The notes under the pieces were generated by a model that saw only the letters and a program-made list of their open reading frames with translations, searched no databases and had not been told where the DNA came from. This document shows, piece by piece, positions 45,572-52,942 of a stretch of DNA of 64,000 nucleotides; position 1 is the first letter of the stretch; each line of letters begins with the position of its first letter. This DNA is from Burkholderia sp. Ax-1724 (GTDB lineage Bacteria; Pseudomonadota; Gammaproteobacteria; Burkholderiales; Burkholderiaceae), in contig NZ_VWWL01000018.1 in assembly GCF_011752995.1 (NCBI RefSeq), positions 62,001 through 126,000 of the forward strand. The letters are read 5' to 3'. The position numbers and the translations under genes were made by a program.

Positions 45572-45647
45572 GCCGGCTTAGCTCATCAGGTAGAGCGCTT
45601 GACTTGTAATCATGAGGTGGCGGGTTCGAGTCCTGCAGCCGGCACCA
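45572..45647 (+). tRNA. tRNA-Thr (anticodon UGU)
   Basis: 76 nt with encoded CCA. Acceptor GCCGGCT pairs with AGCCGGC. D-arm GCTC...GAGC. Anticodon loop CTTGTAA gives TGT. T-arm GCGGG TTCGAGT CCTGC. One T-T mismatch sits in the anticodon stem. Its 3' end is the attachment site of the following island. Confidence 0.95.
45625..45647 (+). repeat. attL: 3' end of tRNA-Thr, left boundary of island
   Basis: The 23-nt T-arm/acceptor end TTCGAGTCCTGCAGCC-GGCACCA. A copy missing one G occurs at 50519-50540. An integrase gene begins 193 bp downstream, the standard layout of a tRNA-integrated element. Confidence 0.8.
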
Positions 45648-45680
45648 AATTTTAGTCCTGGGAGTTCCGAGGACATCCTG

Positions 45681-45718
45681 AAACCCGTTACGCCGTAAGG
45701 CTTAGCGGGTTTTTTTGT
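45681..45718 (+). terminator. Rho-independent terminator after tRNA-Thr
   Basis: AAACCCG...CGGGTTT stem (with partial extension TTACGC/GCTTAG) followed by T7. It is in the island's left end, so it replaces or duplicates the original terminator now lying past attR. Confidence 0.75.
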
Positions 45719-45840
45719 TCTATAGTGGTTTGGTGGTTTCCGGGTGAATCCGGGGGCACTTGGGGGCATTTGTTGGTGAGATACCAACGAATTTGGACAC
45801 CTCGCAGAAAAAATGCCCCCATGCACTGTAAGGTGACGCC

Positions 45841-47037
45841 ATGCCGCTGACCAACATTGCTATTCGCAAAGCGTTGCCTCGGGAGAAGCTGTACCGGCTT
45901 ACCGATGGCGAGGGGATGTACCTGGAAGTTGCTCCAAACGGTTCGAAATATTGGCGGCTGAAGTACCGCTTTGCCGGAAAGGAGAAGCGACTCGCGCTTG
46001 GGATCTATCCATACGTATCGTTAGCGGATGCACGGGAGCGGCGATATGAGGCGCGGAAGGCGCTTGCAGCGGGGTTCGACCCTGGGGAGGTGAAGAAGGC
46101 CGAAAAGCCTGCTGCGCGGATGGCCGCGGCCAATTCGTTTGCAGTAGCGACCCAGGGCTGGCTGGATGAGCGCAAGCCTTATGTCACAGCAGGGTCTTGG
46201 GAGAAGACCAAGGCTCGCTTCGAGAAAGACGTTTTTCCTTGGCTTGGTAAACGGCCGGTCAGCGAGATCGATGCGCCCGAGATTCTGTCTGTGCTGAGGC
46301 GGATCGACAGCCGTGGAGCACGATTTACGGCCCATAAGGTTCGCAGCGAGATTAGCCGTGTATTCCGCTATGGGGTCAAAGAGGGCTACTGCAAAGACGA
46401 TCCAGCCGGGAACCTGGTCAAAGCGATTCCGCCGGCGCAAACCATTCACTTTGCTTCTATCACCGAGCCGGAAAAGGTCGGGGCGATGCTGCGGGCGTTC
46501 GACGGCTTTGCAGGGACGTTTCCGGTTCTCTGCGCACTCAAGCTGGCACCTATGCTGTTTACCCGCCCGGGAGAGCTACGCAAGGCTGAGTGGACACAAA
46601 TCGATCTGGACAAGGCGGAATGGCGGTACCTCGTTACGAAGACTCAGACGGAGCATCTGGTGCCTTTGGCGACTCAGACTGTTCAGATTCTTCGGGAGCT
46701 TTACGCGTTGACCGGTGGCGGTCGTTACGTTTTTCCCGGCGCGCGTTCCGCGCAACGGCCGATGAGCGACGCAGCGATTAATGCGGCACTGCGCCGGTTG
46801 GGTTACGACACGCGCACGGAAATCACCGGCCACGGTTTCCGCGCGATGGCCCGCACGATTCTGCACGAGGAACTTGAACAGAAGCCGGAGGTGATTGAGC
46901 ATCAGCTCGCTCATGCGGTTCCCGACACGCTCGGGAAAGCGTGCAACCGTACGAAATTTCTCAAGGAGCGGCGGGCGATGATGCAACGGTGGGCCGATTA
47001 CCTGGATGATCTCAAGTCTCAGGAGCGTGTCGGCTAG
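45841..47037 (+). CDS. P4-type tyrosine integrase with Tyr-to-Cys at the nucleophile position
   Basis: 398 residues. N-terminal arm-binding domain (DUF4102: LTNIAIRKALPREKLYRLTDGEGMYLEV), core-binding domain, and catalytic domain with Arg242 (RPGELRKAEW), His331-Arg334 (HGFRAMARTIL) and His358 (QLAH). At the nucleophile site relatives read AYNRxxFLxERR. Here it is ACNRTKFLKERR, with Cys368 encoded by TGC at 46942-46944. One A-to-G change would explain it. The reading frame is otherwise intact. The enzyme is predicted unable to cleave DNA by normal chemistry. Confidence 0.9.
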   Translation: MPLTNIAIRKALPREKLYRLTDGEGMYLEVAPNGSKYWRLKYRFAGKEKRLALGIYPYVSLADARERRYEARKALAAGFDPGEVKKAEKPAARMAAANSFAVATQGWLDERKPYVTAGSWEKTKARFEKDVFPWLGKRPVSEIDAPEILSVLRRIDSRGARFTAHKVRSEISRVFRYGVKEGYCKDDPAGNLVKAIPPAQTIHFASITEPEKVGAMLRAFDGFAGTFPVLCALKLAPMLFTRPGELRKAEWTQIDLDKAEWRYLVTKTQTEHLVPLATQTVQILRELYALTGGGRYVFPGARSAQRPMSDAAINAALRRLGYDTRTEITGHGFRAMARTILHEELEQKPEVIEHQLAHAVPDTLGKACNRTKFLKERRAMMQRWADYLDDLKSQERVG

Positions 47038-47530
47038 GCTTGGGAAATCGTCGTTCGTCAATTGGTGCCCAAAACCGGCGCTTGCCTATCATGCCTTACC
47101 TTGTTTTCTCGTTGTTTTTGCGGCTCAGAGTTAATCCCGTTCAACGGGTGTACGCGCGCTATGCAATAAAAGTTAACGCCCGTGTAAATGCGATGCGAAG
47201 CATGTGCGACATCGTGACAACAAGGGTGCAAATAGCGTGTGCACGGTTGTTGAGTCGAAGTGAATAAAACGAAGCAACGCGAAACTACTTGGCGCAAAAA
47301 GGGAGTGCACTCGGCGCAAGCAGCGATAACAGTCTGCGCAGAAAAACGAGATACCGTGAGCAGACGGGTGCGCTAGCGTCGCGAAAAAGGTGCGCTGTGT
47401 GTGCGCAGACTTGGCGGCTCGTGCGAAAGTGGTCGCCGGTTGCTAGCAGGCGTCCATCTTGCAACGCCGCTGGAACTTGAACCCTAGCGGTATGATAAAG
47501 TATGAACAGGTGTCTAATCGGGAGTCTCCC
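47038..47530. other. Island non-coding stretch
   Basis: 493 bp of clearly lower G+C than the flanking chromosome. No gene supported. A 13-bp palindrome CCCGTT-C-AACGGG lies at 47136-47148. The parD promoter should be near 47490, where TATGAT and TAAAGT hexamers occur before the AGTATGAACAGG region. Confidence 0.4.
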
Positions 47531-47815
47531 ATGTCTACCACCCTGGAGCGCCTGACGGTAACCATGCCGCCAGAGATGGCAAGCGCCATCAAGCAGGCTG
47601 TCGAAGACGGTGAGTACGCATCGACCAGCGAGGTTGTGCGTGAAGCGTTGCGAGAGTGGAAAACCCGGCGTCAACTGATGCTAAGCGAACTGGCCGATCT
47701 CAAGGCCGAGATCGATCGAGGTCTGGCGGACGTTGCTGCTGGCCGCGTAAAGAAGTTCGATCCTGAGAGCGTTATTGCCCGAGGGAGGCAGCTATTAGCC
47801 GAACGCTCCAGCTAA
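47531..47815 (+). CDS. ParD/CopG-type antitoxin
   Basis: 94 residues. Ribbon-helix-helix N-terminus (LERLTVTMPPEMASAIKQAVEDGEYASTSEVVREALREW) and a longer toxin-binding tail. GGGAGTCTCCC precedes ATG. The type II pair with the overlapping ParE toxin is evident. It probably represses its own promoter. Confidence 0.9.
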   Translation: MSTTLERLTVTMPPEMASAIKQAVEDGEYASTSEVVREALREWKTRRQLMLSELADLKAEIDRGLADVAAGRVKKFDPESVIARGRQLLAERSS

Positions 47816-48108
47816 CCGATCGCGCCGAACTCGATCTGGCGGAAATTTGGTCGTACATTGCGGAAGAGGCATCGGAGGCTACGGCCGACCGGTTTGTCGC
47901 CGGCCTCTACGAGGCTTGTCAGCAGCTATTACTTTTTCCGTTAGGCTGCCCGGAACGAAGGCAGCTCGCAGCAGATCTGCGAGTGCTATTTCACTCGTCC
48001 TACGCTGTTTATTATCGCCCGGCCGATCAGGCGGTGACGATTATCCGGGTGTTGCACGGCGCCCGCGATCTGGGGGCGATAGCAGATCAAGGTGGGTTCG
48101 ATCACTGA
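47794..48108 (+). CDS. ParE-family toxin with ATT in place of the expected start codon
   Basis: 104 residues in a complete open frame beginning ATT AGC CGA ACG. The protein reads (I/M)SRTLQLTDRAELDLAEIW, then a RelE/ParE fold with LLLFPLGCPERRQL, VLFHSSYAVYYRP and TIIRVLHGARDL. AGGGAGG lies 5 bp before the ATT, exactly where a ribosome site should be. There is no ATG, GTG or TTG in the frame before the conserved N-terminus. The gene overlaps parD by 22 bp. It is either expressed weakly from ATT or silenced by ATG loss. Confidence 0.75.
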   Translation: MSRTLQLTDRAELDLAEIWSYIAEEASEATADRFVAGLYEACQQLLLFPLGCPERRQLAADLRVLFHSSYAVYYRPADQAVTIIRVLHGARDLGAIADQGGFDH

Positions 48109-48283
48109 GGTATGTCAGGGCCATCCCGGACTCTTGGGTTCTGGTGCTCCCAGAATCGGGTCGGACACGGGAACCAGTGGATCAAGCCCTTGAGATGTCG
48201 GAGCAAACTGAAGTTTAATGACGTAACGGTCGGCGAGCGGTCGCTTGCCGGCCAGAAGCGGACCTTCAACACGAAGCGCTTAC

Positions 48284-48889
48284 TTAGCGAAGTGCTGCTG
48301 TCACAGCCTCGTCGATCTGCAGCGCAAAGCGCGCTTCAATGTCGGGAACCGGACAACCGATTGACAGTTCCAGATACGCGTCGCCCAGCACCAACTGAAC
48401 GAATGTCGCGGCTCGTACGACAGCAATCGATTCGTCAAATCGCTTGCGCAGAATTTGGGCGGCAATAGCACGCACGACCTTCGCCCCATTTTCGTAAAAC
48501 ACCTGGCCAAGCTCCGGAAGGCGCTCGGCCTCGGCAACAATGGTTCGGTAAAGCCGCAGATTATCCGGAGTGATAAGGCTGTGTGCTAGCGACCATCCCA
48601 ACTCGCGCAACTCGACTTCCAGCGCACCATCGGATTGCTCGCGCCGAGAATTGGCAAGCAGCTCGCCTACCTCGGTGCACATCGAAAGCACCAGCCCAAC
48701 GAACAACGCCTCCTTCGACCCGAAGTGCCGATAGACAGTCTGTTTGGCCACGCCGGCGGCAGAAGCAACATCGTCCATCGTTGCCAGACTGAAACTCTGA
48801 CGTAGAAAAACGGTTTTCGCACCGTCAAGGATTGCGGATCGCTTGCGGCGTTGCAGCGGGCTCAAGCCAGAAAGTGAAATAGCGTTCAT
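48284..48889 (-). CDS. TetR-family repressor (island)
   Basis: 201 residues. N-terminal HTH: RSAILDGAKTVFLRQSF then MDDVASAAGVAKQTVYRHFGSKEALF. Divergent from the epimerase gene, with palindromes in between (see 48918-48977), so it likely represses that operon and itself. Start is ATG 48889; TTG 48895 also in frame. Confidence 0.9.
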   Translation of the reverse strand: MNAISLSGLSPLQRRKRSAILDGAKTVFLRQSFSLATMDDVASAAGVAKQTVYRHFGSKEALFVGLVLSMCTEVGELLANSRREQSDGALEVELRELGWSLAHSLITPDNLRLYRTIVAEAERLPELGQVFYENGAKVVRAIAAQILRKRFDESIAVVRAATFVQLVLGDAYLELSIGCPVPDIEARFALQIDEAVTAALR

Positions 48890-48917
48890 CCCCAATAAAT
48901 AACAGATCGCCGAATAG

Positions 48918-48946
48918 TTGACAAGACTGGTTAGTCTCGTTTATCG
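48918..48946 (+). promoter_or_regulatory. Promoter with embedded TetR half-palindrome
   Basis: TTGACA (48918-48923), 17-bp spacer, TTATCG (48941-48946, weak -10). The spacer holds AGACT-GGTT-AGTCT. Directs transcription toward the epimerase gene. Confidence 0.55.
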
Positions 48947-48977
48947 TTTGCGAAAACGAGACTGTATGGTCTCGTTT
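48933..48977. promoter_or_regulatory. Palindromic operator array for the TetR repressor
   Basis: Three copies of GTCTCGTTT in alternating orientation: 48934-48942, reverse complement AAACGAGAC at 48954-48962, and 48969-48977. The second and third form AAACGAGAC-N6-GTCTCGTTT, a perfect 9-bp-arm palindrome. Located between divergent tetR and epimerase starts. Confidence 0.6.
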
Positions 48978-49016
48978 GTGACTATTCAACTACGCAGGAT
49001 ATGTTGGGAGAACGCT

Positions 49017-49940
49017 TTGAAACTATTCATCACAGGTGGCACGGGCTACATCGGGCAAGCGGTCGCCCGCAAGGCAATCGGCCGTGGCCATCACGTAACG
49101 GCGCTGGTGCGTCAAGACACATCGGCGGCGGCCAGCGCGCTGGCGCGTCTTGGCGTGAAACTGCACCCAGGTGACCTGCGCGAGCCGCAGTCTTTTGCCG
49201 CAGCAGCCGGTGCCGCCGATGGCGTGGTGCACACCGCGTCGACCAATGATGCGTCTGCTGCCGCTACCGATGAGGTCTCAGTCGTAGCAATGCTTTCGCA
49301 TTTGCGCCCGGGTTCAGTGTTTGTCTATACGTCTGGTATCTGGGTCTACGGCAATACGAACGGGAAACTCGCGACTGAAGCATCGGCTCTCAGTCCGACA
49401 CCACTCGTGGCCTGGCGGCCCGTGGTGGAACAACGGGTGCAGGCGCTAGCGGCAAACCGTTCAATTGCCGCAGTGATTCTCAGACCGGCGATGGTCCACG
49501 GCTACGGTGGCGGCGTCTTCGGCATGCTGGCTGGTATGGCCCAACAGATCGGTGGTGTGAAGATCATCGGCGACAGTCGTAATAGTTGGCCTGCCGTCCA
49601 TGTCGACGATCTCGCCATCGCTTACCTGCTTGCGCTGGAGCAAGCGGCAAACGGGAACGGCCAAGTCACGGGACAGATCTTCAATGTGACCGCGGAAGAA
49701 GCTGTCGCGGTTACCGAAATAGGCGAAGCAATTCGTGCTTCGGTCGGCGCCGATCGCATCGAGCTCTGGCCGCTCGACGACGCCCGCCAATCACTTGGTG
49801 CATTTGCCGACGCCTTGGCGCTCGATCAAACGGTAAGTGGTCAGCTCGCGCGGCGAATTCTTGCATGGGAACCCCAAGGCCCCGGCCTGATTGCAGACCT
49901 CTCCATGCAAACATATTTTCAGCAAAGCAGTGGAGCGTAA
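49017..49940 (+). CDS. NAD-dependent epimerase/reductase (extended SDR, island)
   Basis: 307 residues. Rossmann motif ITGGTGYIGQAVARKA at the N-terminus, VYTSGIWVYG, and downstream HVDDLAIAYLLALE. The usual YxxxK is not evident: WVYGNTNGK is the nearest. Start TTG 49017 has GGGAG 5 bp upstream and places the nucleotide motif properly; the frame is open to 48918. Forms an operon with the DoxX-like gene 2 bp on. Substrate unknown. Confidence 0.85.
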   Translation: MKLFITGGTGYIGQAVARKAIGRGHHVTALVRQDTSAAASALARLGVKLHPGDLREPQSFAAAAGAADGVVHTASTNDASAAATDEVSVVAMLSHLRPGSVFVYTSGIWVYGNTNGKLATEASALSPTPLVAWRPVVEQRVQALAANRSIAAVILRPAMVHGYGGGVFGMLAGMAQQIGGVKIIGDSRNSWPAVHVDDLAIAYLLALEQAANGNGQVTGQIFNVTAEEAVAVTEIGEAIRASVGADRIELWPLDDARQSLGAFADALALDQTVSGQLARRILAWEPQGPGLIADLSMQTYFQQSSGA

Positions 49941-49942
49941 CG

Positions 49943-50287
49943 ATGATCTGGAGCAGTGTATCTGTCGAATCAATTCTCGCAACGATCGTGGCGGCCTTGT
50001 TCGCGATTGCAGGGGTGGTCAATCTCGCAGGACTCGGCGCGGTGAAGCAAGACTTCGCACGCTGGGGTTACCCGGCATGGCTGCGTTTGCTCTGTGGTGC
50101 TCTCGAACTACTCAGTGCGGCATTTCTTCTTGGACAACAAACCAGGGTCTTGGGTCTGGCGGTGGCCGCCGCGATCTTGATCGCAGCGCTCTTCACGCTG
50201 CTGCGGAACCGGGAGCCATTCCGGCATCTCGCGCCGGCACTGGTCTTTTCGGCTTTGGTGGCGGCCAATTTTGCTATCCGCTGTTGA
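49943..50287 (+). CDS. DoxX-like small membrane protein
   Basis: 114 residues, four hydrophobic segments, DoxX pattern: LATIVAALFAIAGVVNLAGL, FARWGYPAWLRLLCGALELLSAAFLL. It is usually found beside quinone- or thiol-related oxidoreductases. Follows the epimerase by 2 bp and shares its TetR control. Confidence 0.85.
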   Translation: MIWSSVSVESILATIVAALFAIAGVVNLAGLGAVKQDFARWGYPAWLRLLCGALELLSAAFLLGQQTRVLGLAVAAAILIAALFTLLRNREPFRHLAPALVFSALVAANFAIRC

Positions 50288-50518
50288 AGTTTTCGTGCCG
50301 TCGGGCGAGTAAGCCAGGATGTTATTCGGCCAAATCAATGACCGTTTTGGGTCGCCTTCAGCCATAGACGGCATTGGTGCAATCGTGCGACCGTTTGGAT
50401 GGTAGGACTCAAGTCGATAGTCGAACCAAAGTTGCAGTTCAAAGTGGGGGCATTTTTCGGGGCATTCAATCTTACAATTAGCCTACCTATCTCTTTATTG
50501 CTGACCGTATAAGGTCCA

Positions 50519-50540
50519 TTCGAGTCCTGCAGCCGCACCA
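50519..50540 (+). repeat. attR: duplicate of tRNA-Thr 3' end with one base deleted
   Basis: TTCGAGTCCTGCAGCC-GCACCA matches 45625-45647 except for one missing G in the acceptor stem. The 4.9 kb between the two copies is the integrated element. Confidence 0.8.
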
Positions 50541-50564
50541 AGTTGCGTTACCCGCATTACCCTG

Positions 50565-50599
50565 AAAACCCCGCGAGATACTGTCTCCCGGGGTTTTTC
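50565..50599 (+). terminator. Rho-independent terminator past attR, probably the original one for tRNA-Thr
   Basis: AAAACCCCG-N15-CGGGG followed by T5CTTTT. It lies 25 bp after attR, a typical distance for a tRNA terminator, so it likely belonged to the tRNA before the element inserted. Confidence 0.75.
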
Positions 50600-50765
50600 T
50601 TTTGCCGCCGCGCTCAATCAAAGCTCCCTTGAATCGACTCGACTTCGCCGCCGCCCATTCTCAGCGTCGAGTCGAGCCCGGCACGTCATCCAGTGCGCGG
50701 CGGTCGAGACAACAATCGAATCAACATTCCGCACCTGTCTGACGGCGGTGGCGCGTCCAATCGCA

Positions 50766-51620
50766 TCATCGGGACAGAAACTCGCGGATCGCATCGGCGA
50801 TTTCGCTCGCGTGCGTTTCGAGCGCGAAGTGACCGGTGTCGAAGAATCGCACCACCGCGTCCGGAATATCGCGCCGGAACGCCTCGGCACCCGCCGGCAG
50901 GAAGAACGGATCGTGCTTGCCCCACACCGCCAGCAACGGCGGCCGATGGGTACGGAAATAGTCCTGAAACGCAGGGTATAACGCGACGTTGTTGCGATAG
51001 TCGCGGAACAGGTCGAGCTGGACCTCGTCCGCGCCGGGGCGGCTCAGGTAGAAGCTGTCGAGCGAATAGCCGTCCGGAGACACGCACGCCGTATCCGGCA
51101 CGCCATGCGTGTATTGCCAGACGGTCGCTTCATGCGCGAGCAGCGCGCGCAGTGCCTCGCGATTGGCCGGCGACGCGTCCTTCCAGTACGAGCGAATCGG
51201 ATTCCAGCCGTCGCTGAGTCCTTCTTCGTAAGCGTTGCCGTTCTGCGAAATGATCGCGGTGATCCGCTCGGGATGCCTGAGCGCGAGCCGGAAGCCGGTT
51301 GGTGCGCCGTAGTCGAATACGTACACGGCAAAGCGGTCGAAGCCGACGACCTCGGTGAAACGTTCGATCACCTCGGCGATGTGGTCGAACGTATAGGCGA
51401 AGGTGTCGCGCGCCGGCATGTCCGACTGTCCGAATCCGGGCAGATCGGGCGCGACGATATGGAAACGGTCGGCGAGCTTCGGAATCAGGTCGCGAAACAT
51501 ATGGCTCGAACTCGGAAAACCATGCAGCAGCAATAGCTTTGGAGCGTGCCGGGCTCCGGCTTCACGATAGAACACCTTGAAACCGTCGACGTTGGCGTGG
51601 CGATAGCGGATAGCGGTCAT
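50766..51620 (-). CDS. Alpha/beta hydrolase with Asp nucleophile (epoxide hydrolase / haloalkane dehalogenase-like)
   Basis: 284 residues. Oxyanion motif LLHGFPSSSHMFR, nucleophile Asp103 in VFDYGAPTG, cap domain, acid Asp in GKHDPFF and His in TGHFALE. An Asp nucleophile indicates epoxide or haloalkane chemistry rather than esterase. Start MTAIRYRHAN has GGAGAGAAG upstream. Divergent from a CGNR regulator with direct repeats between them (51748-51820), so probably regulated by it. Substrate unknown. Confidence 0.9.
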   Translation of the reverse strand: MTAIRYRHANVDGFKVFYREAGARHAPKLLLLHGFPSSSHMFRDLIPKLADRFHIVAPDLPGFGQSDMPARDTFAYTFDHIAEVIERFTEVVGFDRFAVYVFDYGAPTGFRLALRHPERITAIISQNGNAYEEGLSDGWNPIRSYWKDASPANREALRALLAHEATVWQYTHGVPDTACVSPDGYSLDSFYLSRPGADEVQLDLFRDYRNNVALYPAFQDYFRTHRPPLLAVWGKHDPFFLPAGAEAFRRDIPDAVVRFFDTGHFALETHASEIADAIREFLSR

Positions 51621-51747
51621 GACTTCTCTCCATGCGGACAGTGGGACACAGCGTGGCGGATCGGAACAGGCTGAACACGATTCGAGGCAGGGCTCGTTCT
51701 CCGAACGGAAGAAACGTCTGTCTGCCACATCAACATGCAGCACCAAA

Positions 51748-51779
51748 GTAACCTGTTAAATTTGTTTTTAGAGGTTACT
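51748..51779. promoter_or_regulatory. Inverted repeat AGTAACCT/AGGTTACT between hydrolase and CGNR genes
   Basis: Eight-bp arms with 16-bp spacer. The right arm is part of the direct repeat TTTTTAGAGGTTAC (51765-51778). Candidate operator for the CGNR protein. Confidence 0.5.
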
Positions 51780-51820
51780 AGTCGGGTGTGTAACTTGTCA
51801 AGGCGATTTTTAGTGGTTAC
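51765..51820. promoter_or_regulatory. Direct repeats TTTTTAGWGGTTAC 42 bp apart
   Basis: Copies at 51765-51778 and 51807-51820 differ at one base. A 42-bp spacing is four helical turns, placing both on one DNA face. It lies between divergent hydrolase and regulator starts. Confidence 0.5.
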
Positions 51821-51858
51821 GATGGTAGACATCGAAACTACCTGTCTTCACGCGAGAG

Positions 51859-52491
51859 ATGGACTACCGTCAGATTCCTGCGATGTTCGTGGCCGACGCG
51901 CCGGGCCTCGATTTCCTGAACTCGGTCGCGACTCCTGGGGATGAGGAAGTCGACTGGATCAGCGACGGCGAAGGGCTGCTGGCCTGGCTCGAGCAGGCGC
52001 GAATGATGCCGCCCGAGGCGCAGGCGGCATTGCGCGCGCAATTCGCATCGCACGAATTCGATGTGGTCGCCGGGCAGGCGCGAGCGTTACGCGAGTGGTT
52101 CAGGCGCTTCGTCAGCGAGAACAAAGGGCGGCCGCTGGCTGCCGCCGATCTCGTCGGGCTCGAGCCCTTGAATCAGCTTCTCGGGCGGGACGAGCGATAT
52201 GGCGAAGTCGTGCCCGGCGTAGATGCCGCGTTGGAATTTCGCGAGAGCCGCCGCTGGAAATCGCCCGAATCTTTGTTGATGCCGATTGCGCAGGCATTGG
52301 CGCAGCTCGTGTGCAACGAGGATTTCACGCAGGTGAAAGCGTGCGAAGGTCCTCGTTGCACACTGCTGTTTGTCGATCACACACGCGGACATGCCCGGCG
52401 GTGGTGCAGCATGGCGGTTTGCGGCAATCGTGCGAAAGTTGCCGCACATCGGAAGCGGTTCAGGAAGCCGGACGGCGAAGGCGGCGATTGA
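51859..52491 (+). CDS. CGNR zinc-finger transcription regulator (ABATE domain)
   Basis: 210 residues. N-terminal ABATE-type stress-sensing domain, C-terminal CGNR finger: CEGPRCTLLFVDHTRGHARRWC then CGNRAKVAAHRKR. Members regulate stress and metabolic genes. Divergent from the hydrolase, whose control it probably exerts. 238 bp of intergenic region with repeats. Confidence 0.9.
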   Translation: MDYRQIPAMFVADAPGLDFLNSVATPGDEEVDWISDGEGLLAWLEQARMMPPEAQAALRAQFASHEFDVVAGQARALREWFRRFVSENKGRPLAAADLVGLEPLNQLLGRDERYGEVVPGVDAALEFRESRRWKSPESLLMPIAQALAQLVCNEDFTQVKACEGPRCTLLFVDHTRGHARRWCSMAVCGNRAKVAAHRKRFRKPDGEGGD

Positions 52492-52942
52492 AGCTGCGCC
52501 GGCGGGCTGGCTGAAGTTGGCCGTGATGTCGCGCGATGCGTTGAGTTGAGCGGAGTCGAGCCGTTCGACGCTTCGTGCCACCGGCCGCGTTTCTCGCGCG
52601 CTGAATTTCGGCGGTATCTGCAACCCCGTAGAACCCAATGGTTTACGGGGTTTTTGTTGCGCGTCCCGCGCTTCTCGGGAGCTCGCCCTCATCACGCTAA
52701 CTTTTGTTCATAGTTATCGTATGTCTTACATCATAATGTGTGGTGTACTCACGCACATAGCCCAATTTCATCATAAAACGAAAAATTTACCGACAGAAAT
52801 AAGCAAATTCGCTGCCTTTCCTATTCAGGTAAACCTCGATTATTTGTATGTCGTCTTACAAGATAGGATTGAAATATTCGCGTTCGCAGGCGCTGCGGCA
52901 CGCGTCGGGCACACCATATAAGTGACAGGAGACTAGAGCTTC
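52492..52942. other. Intergenic region upstream of the GH28 gene
   Basis: 451 bp. Terminator at 52622-52656, then an AT-rich 240 bp that likely contains the GH28 promoter (CATAAT, TTATCG, GTTATC hexamers near 52710-52735). No gene. Confidence 0.45.
52622..52656 (+). terminator. Rho-independent terminator after the CGNR gene
   Basis: AACCCCGTA-N13-TACGGGGTT, a 9-bp stem followed by T run (TTTTTGTTG). Confidence 0.8.

Larger units (their letters stand above)
50288..50765. other. Island right end and flanking non-coding sequence
   Basis: 478 bp. Contains attR (50519-50540), the former tRNA-Thr terminator (50565-50599) and a 9-bp inverted repeat CGACTCGAC/GTCGAGTCG (50635-50674). No gene supported. 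Confidence 0.5.

Noticed and set aside
47847..48218. Open frame of 123 codons in the island
   Set aside because: It overlaps ParE in another frame. The ParE frame has clear family features, and this one has none.
50519..50540. Possible second tRNA gene
   Set aside because: Only the 3' 22 nt of tRNA-Thr are present, with a base missing, and no anticodon or D arm lies upstream. It is an att duplication.
50635..50674. CGACTCGAC / GTCGAGTCG inverted repeat as a terminator of the hydrolase
   Set aside because: The 22-nt loop and absence of a T run on the minus strand do not support termination.
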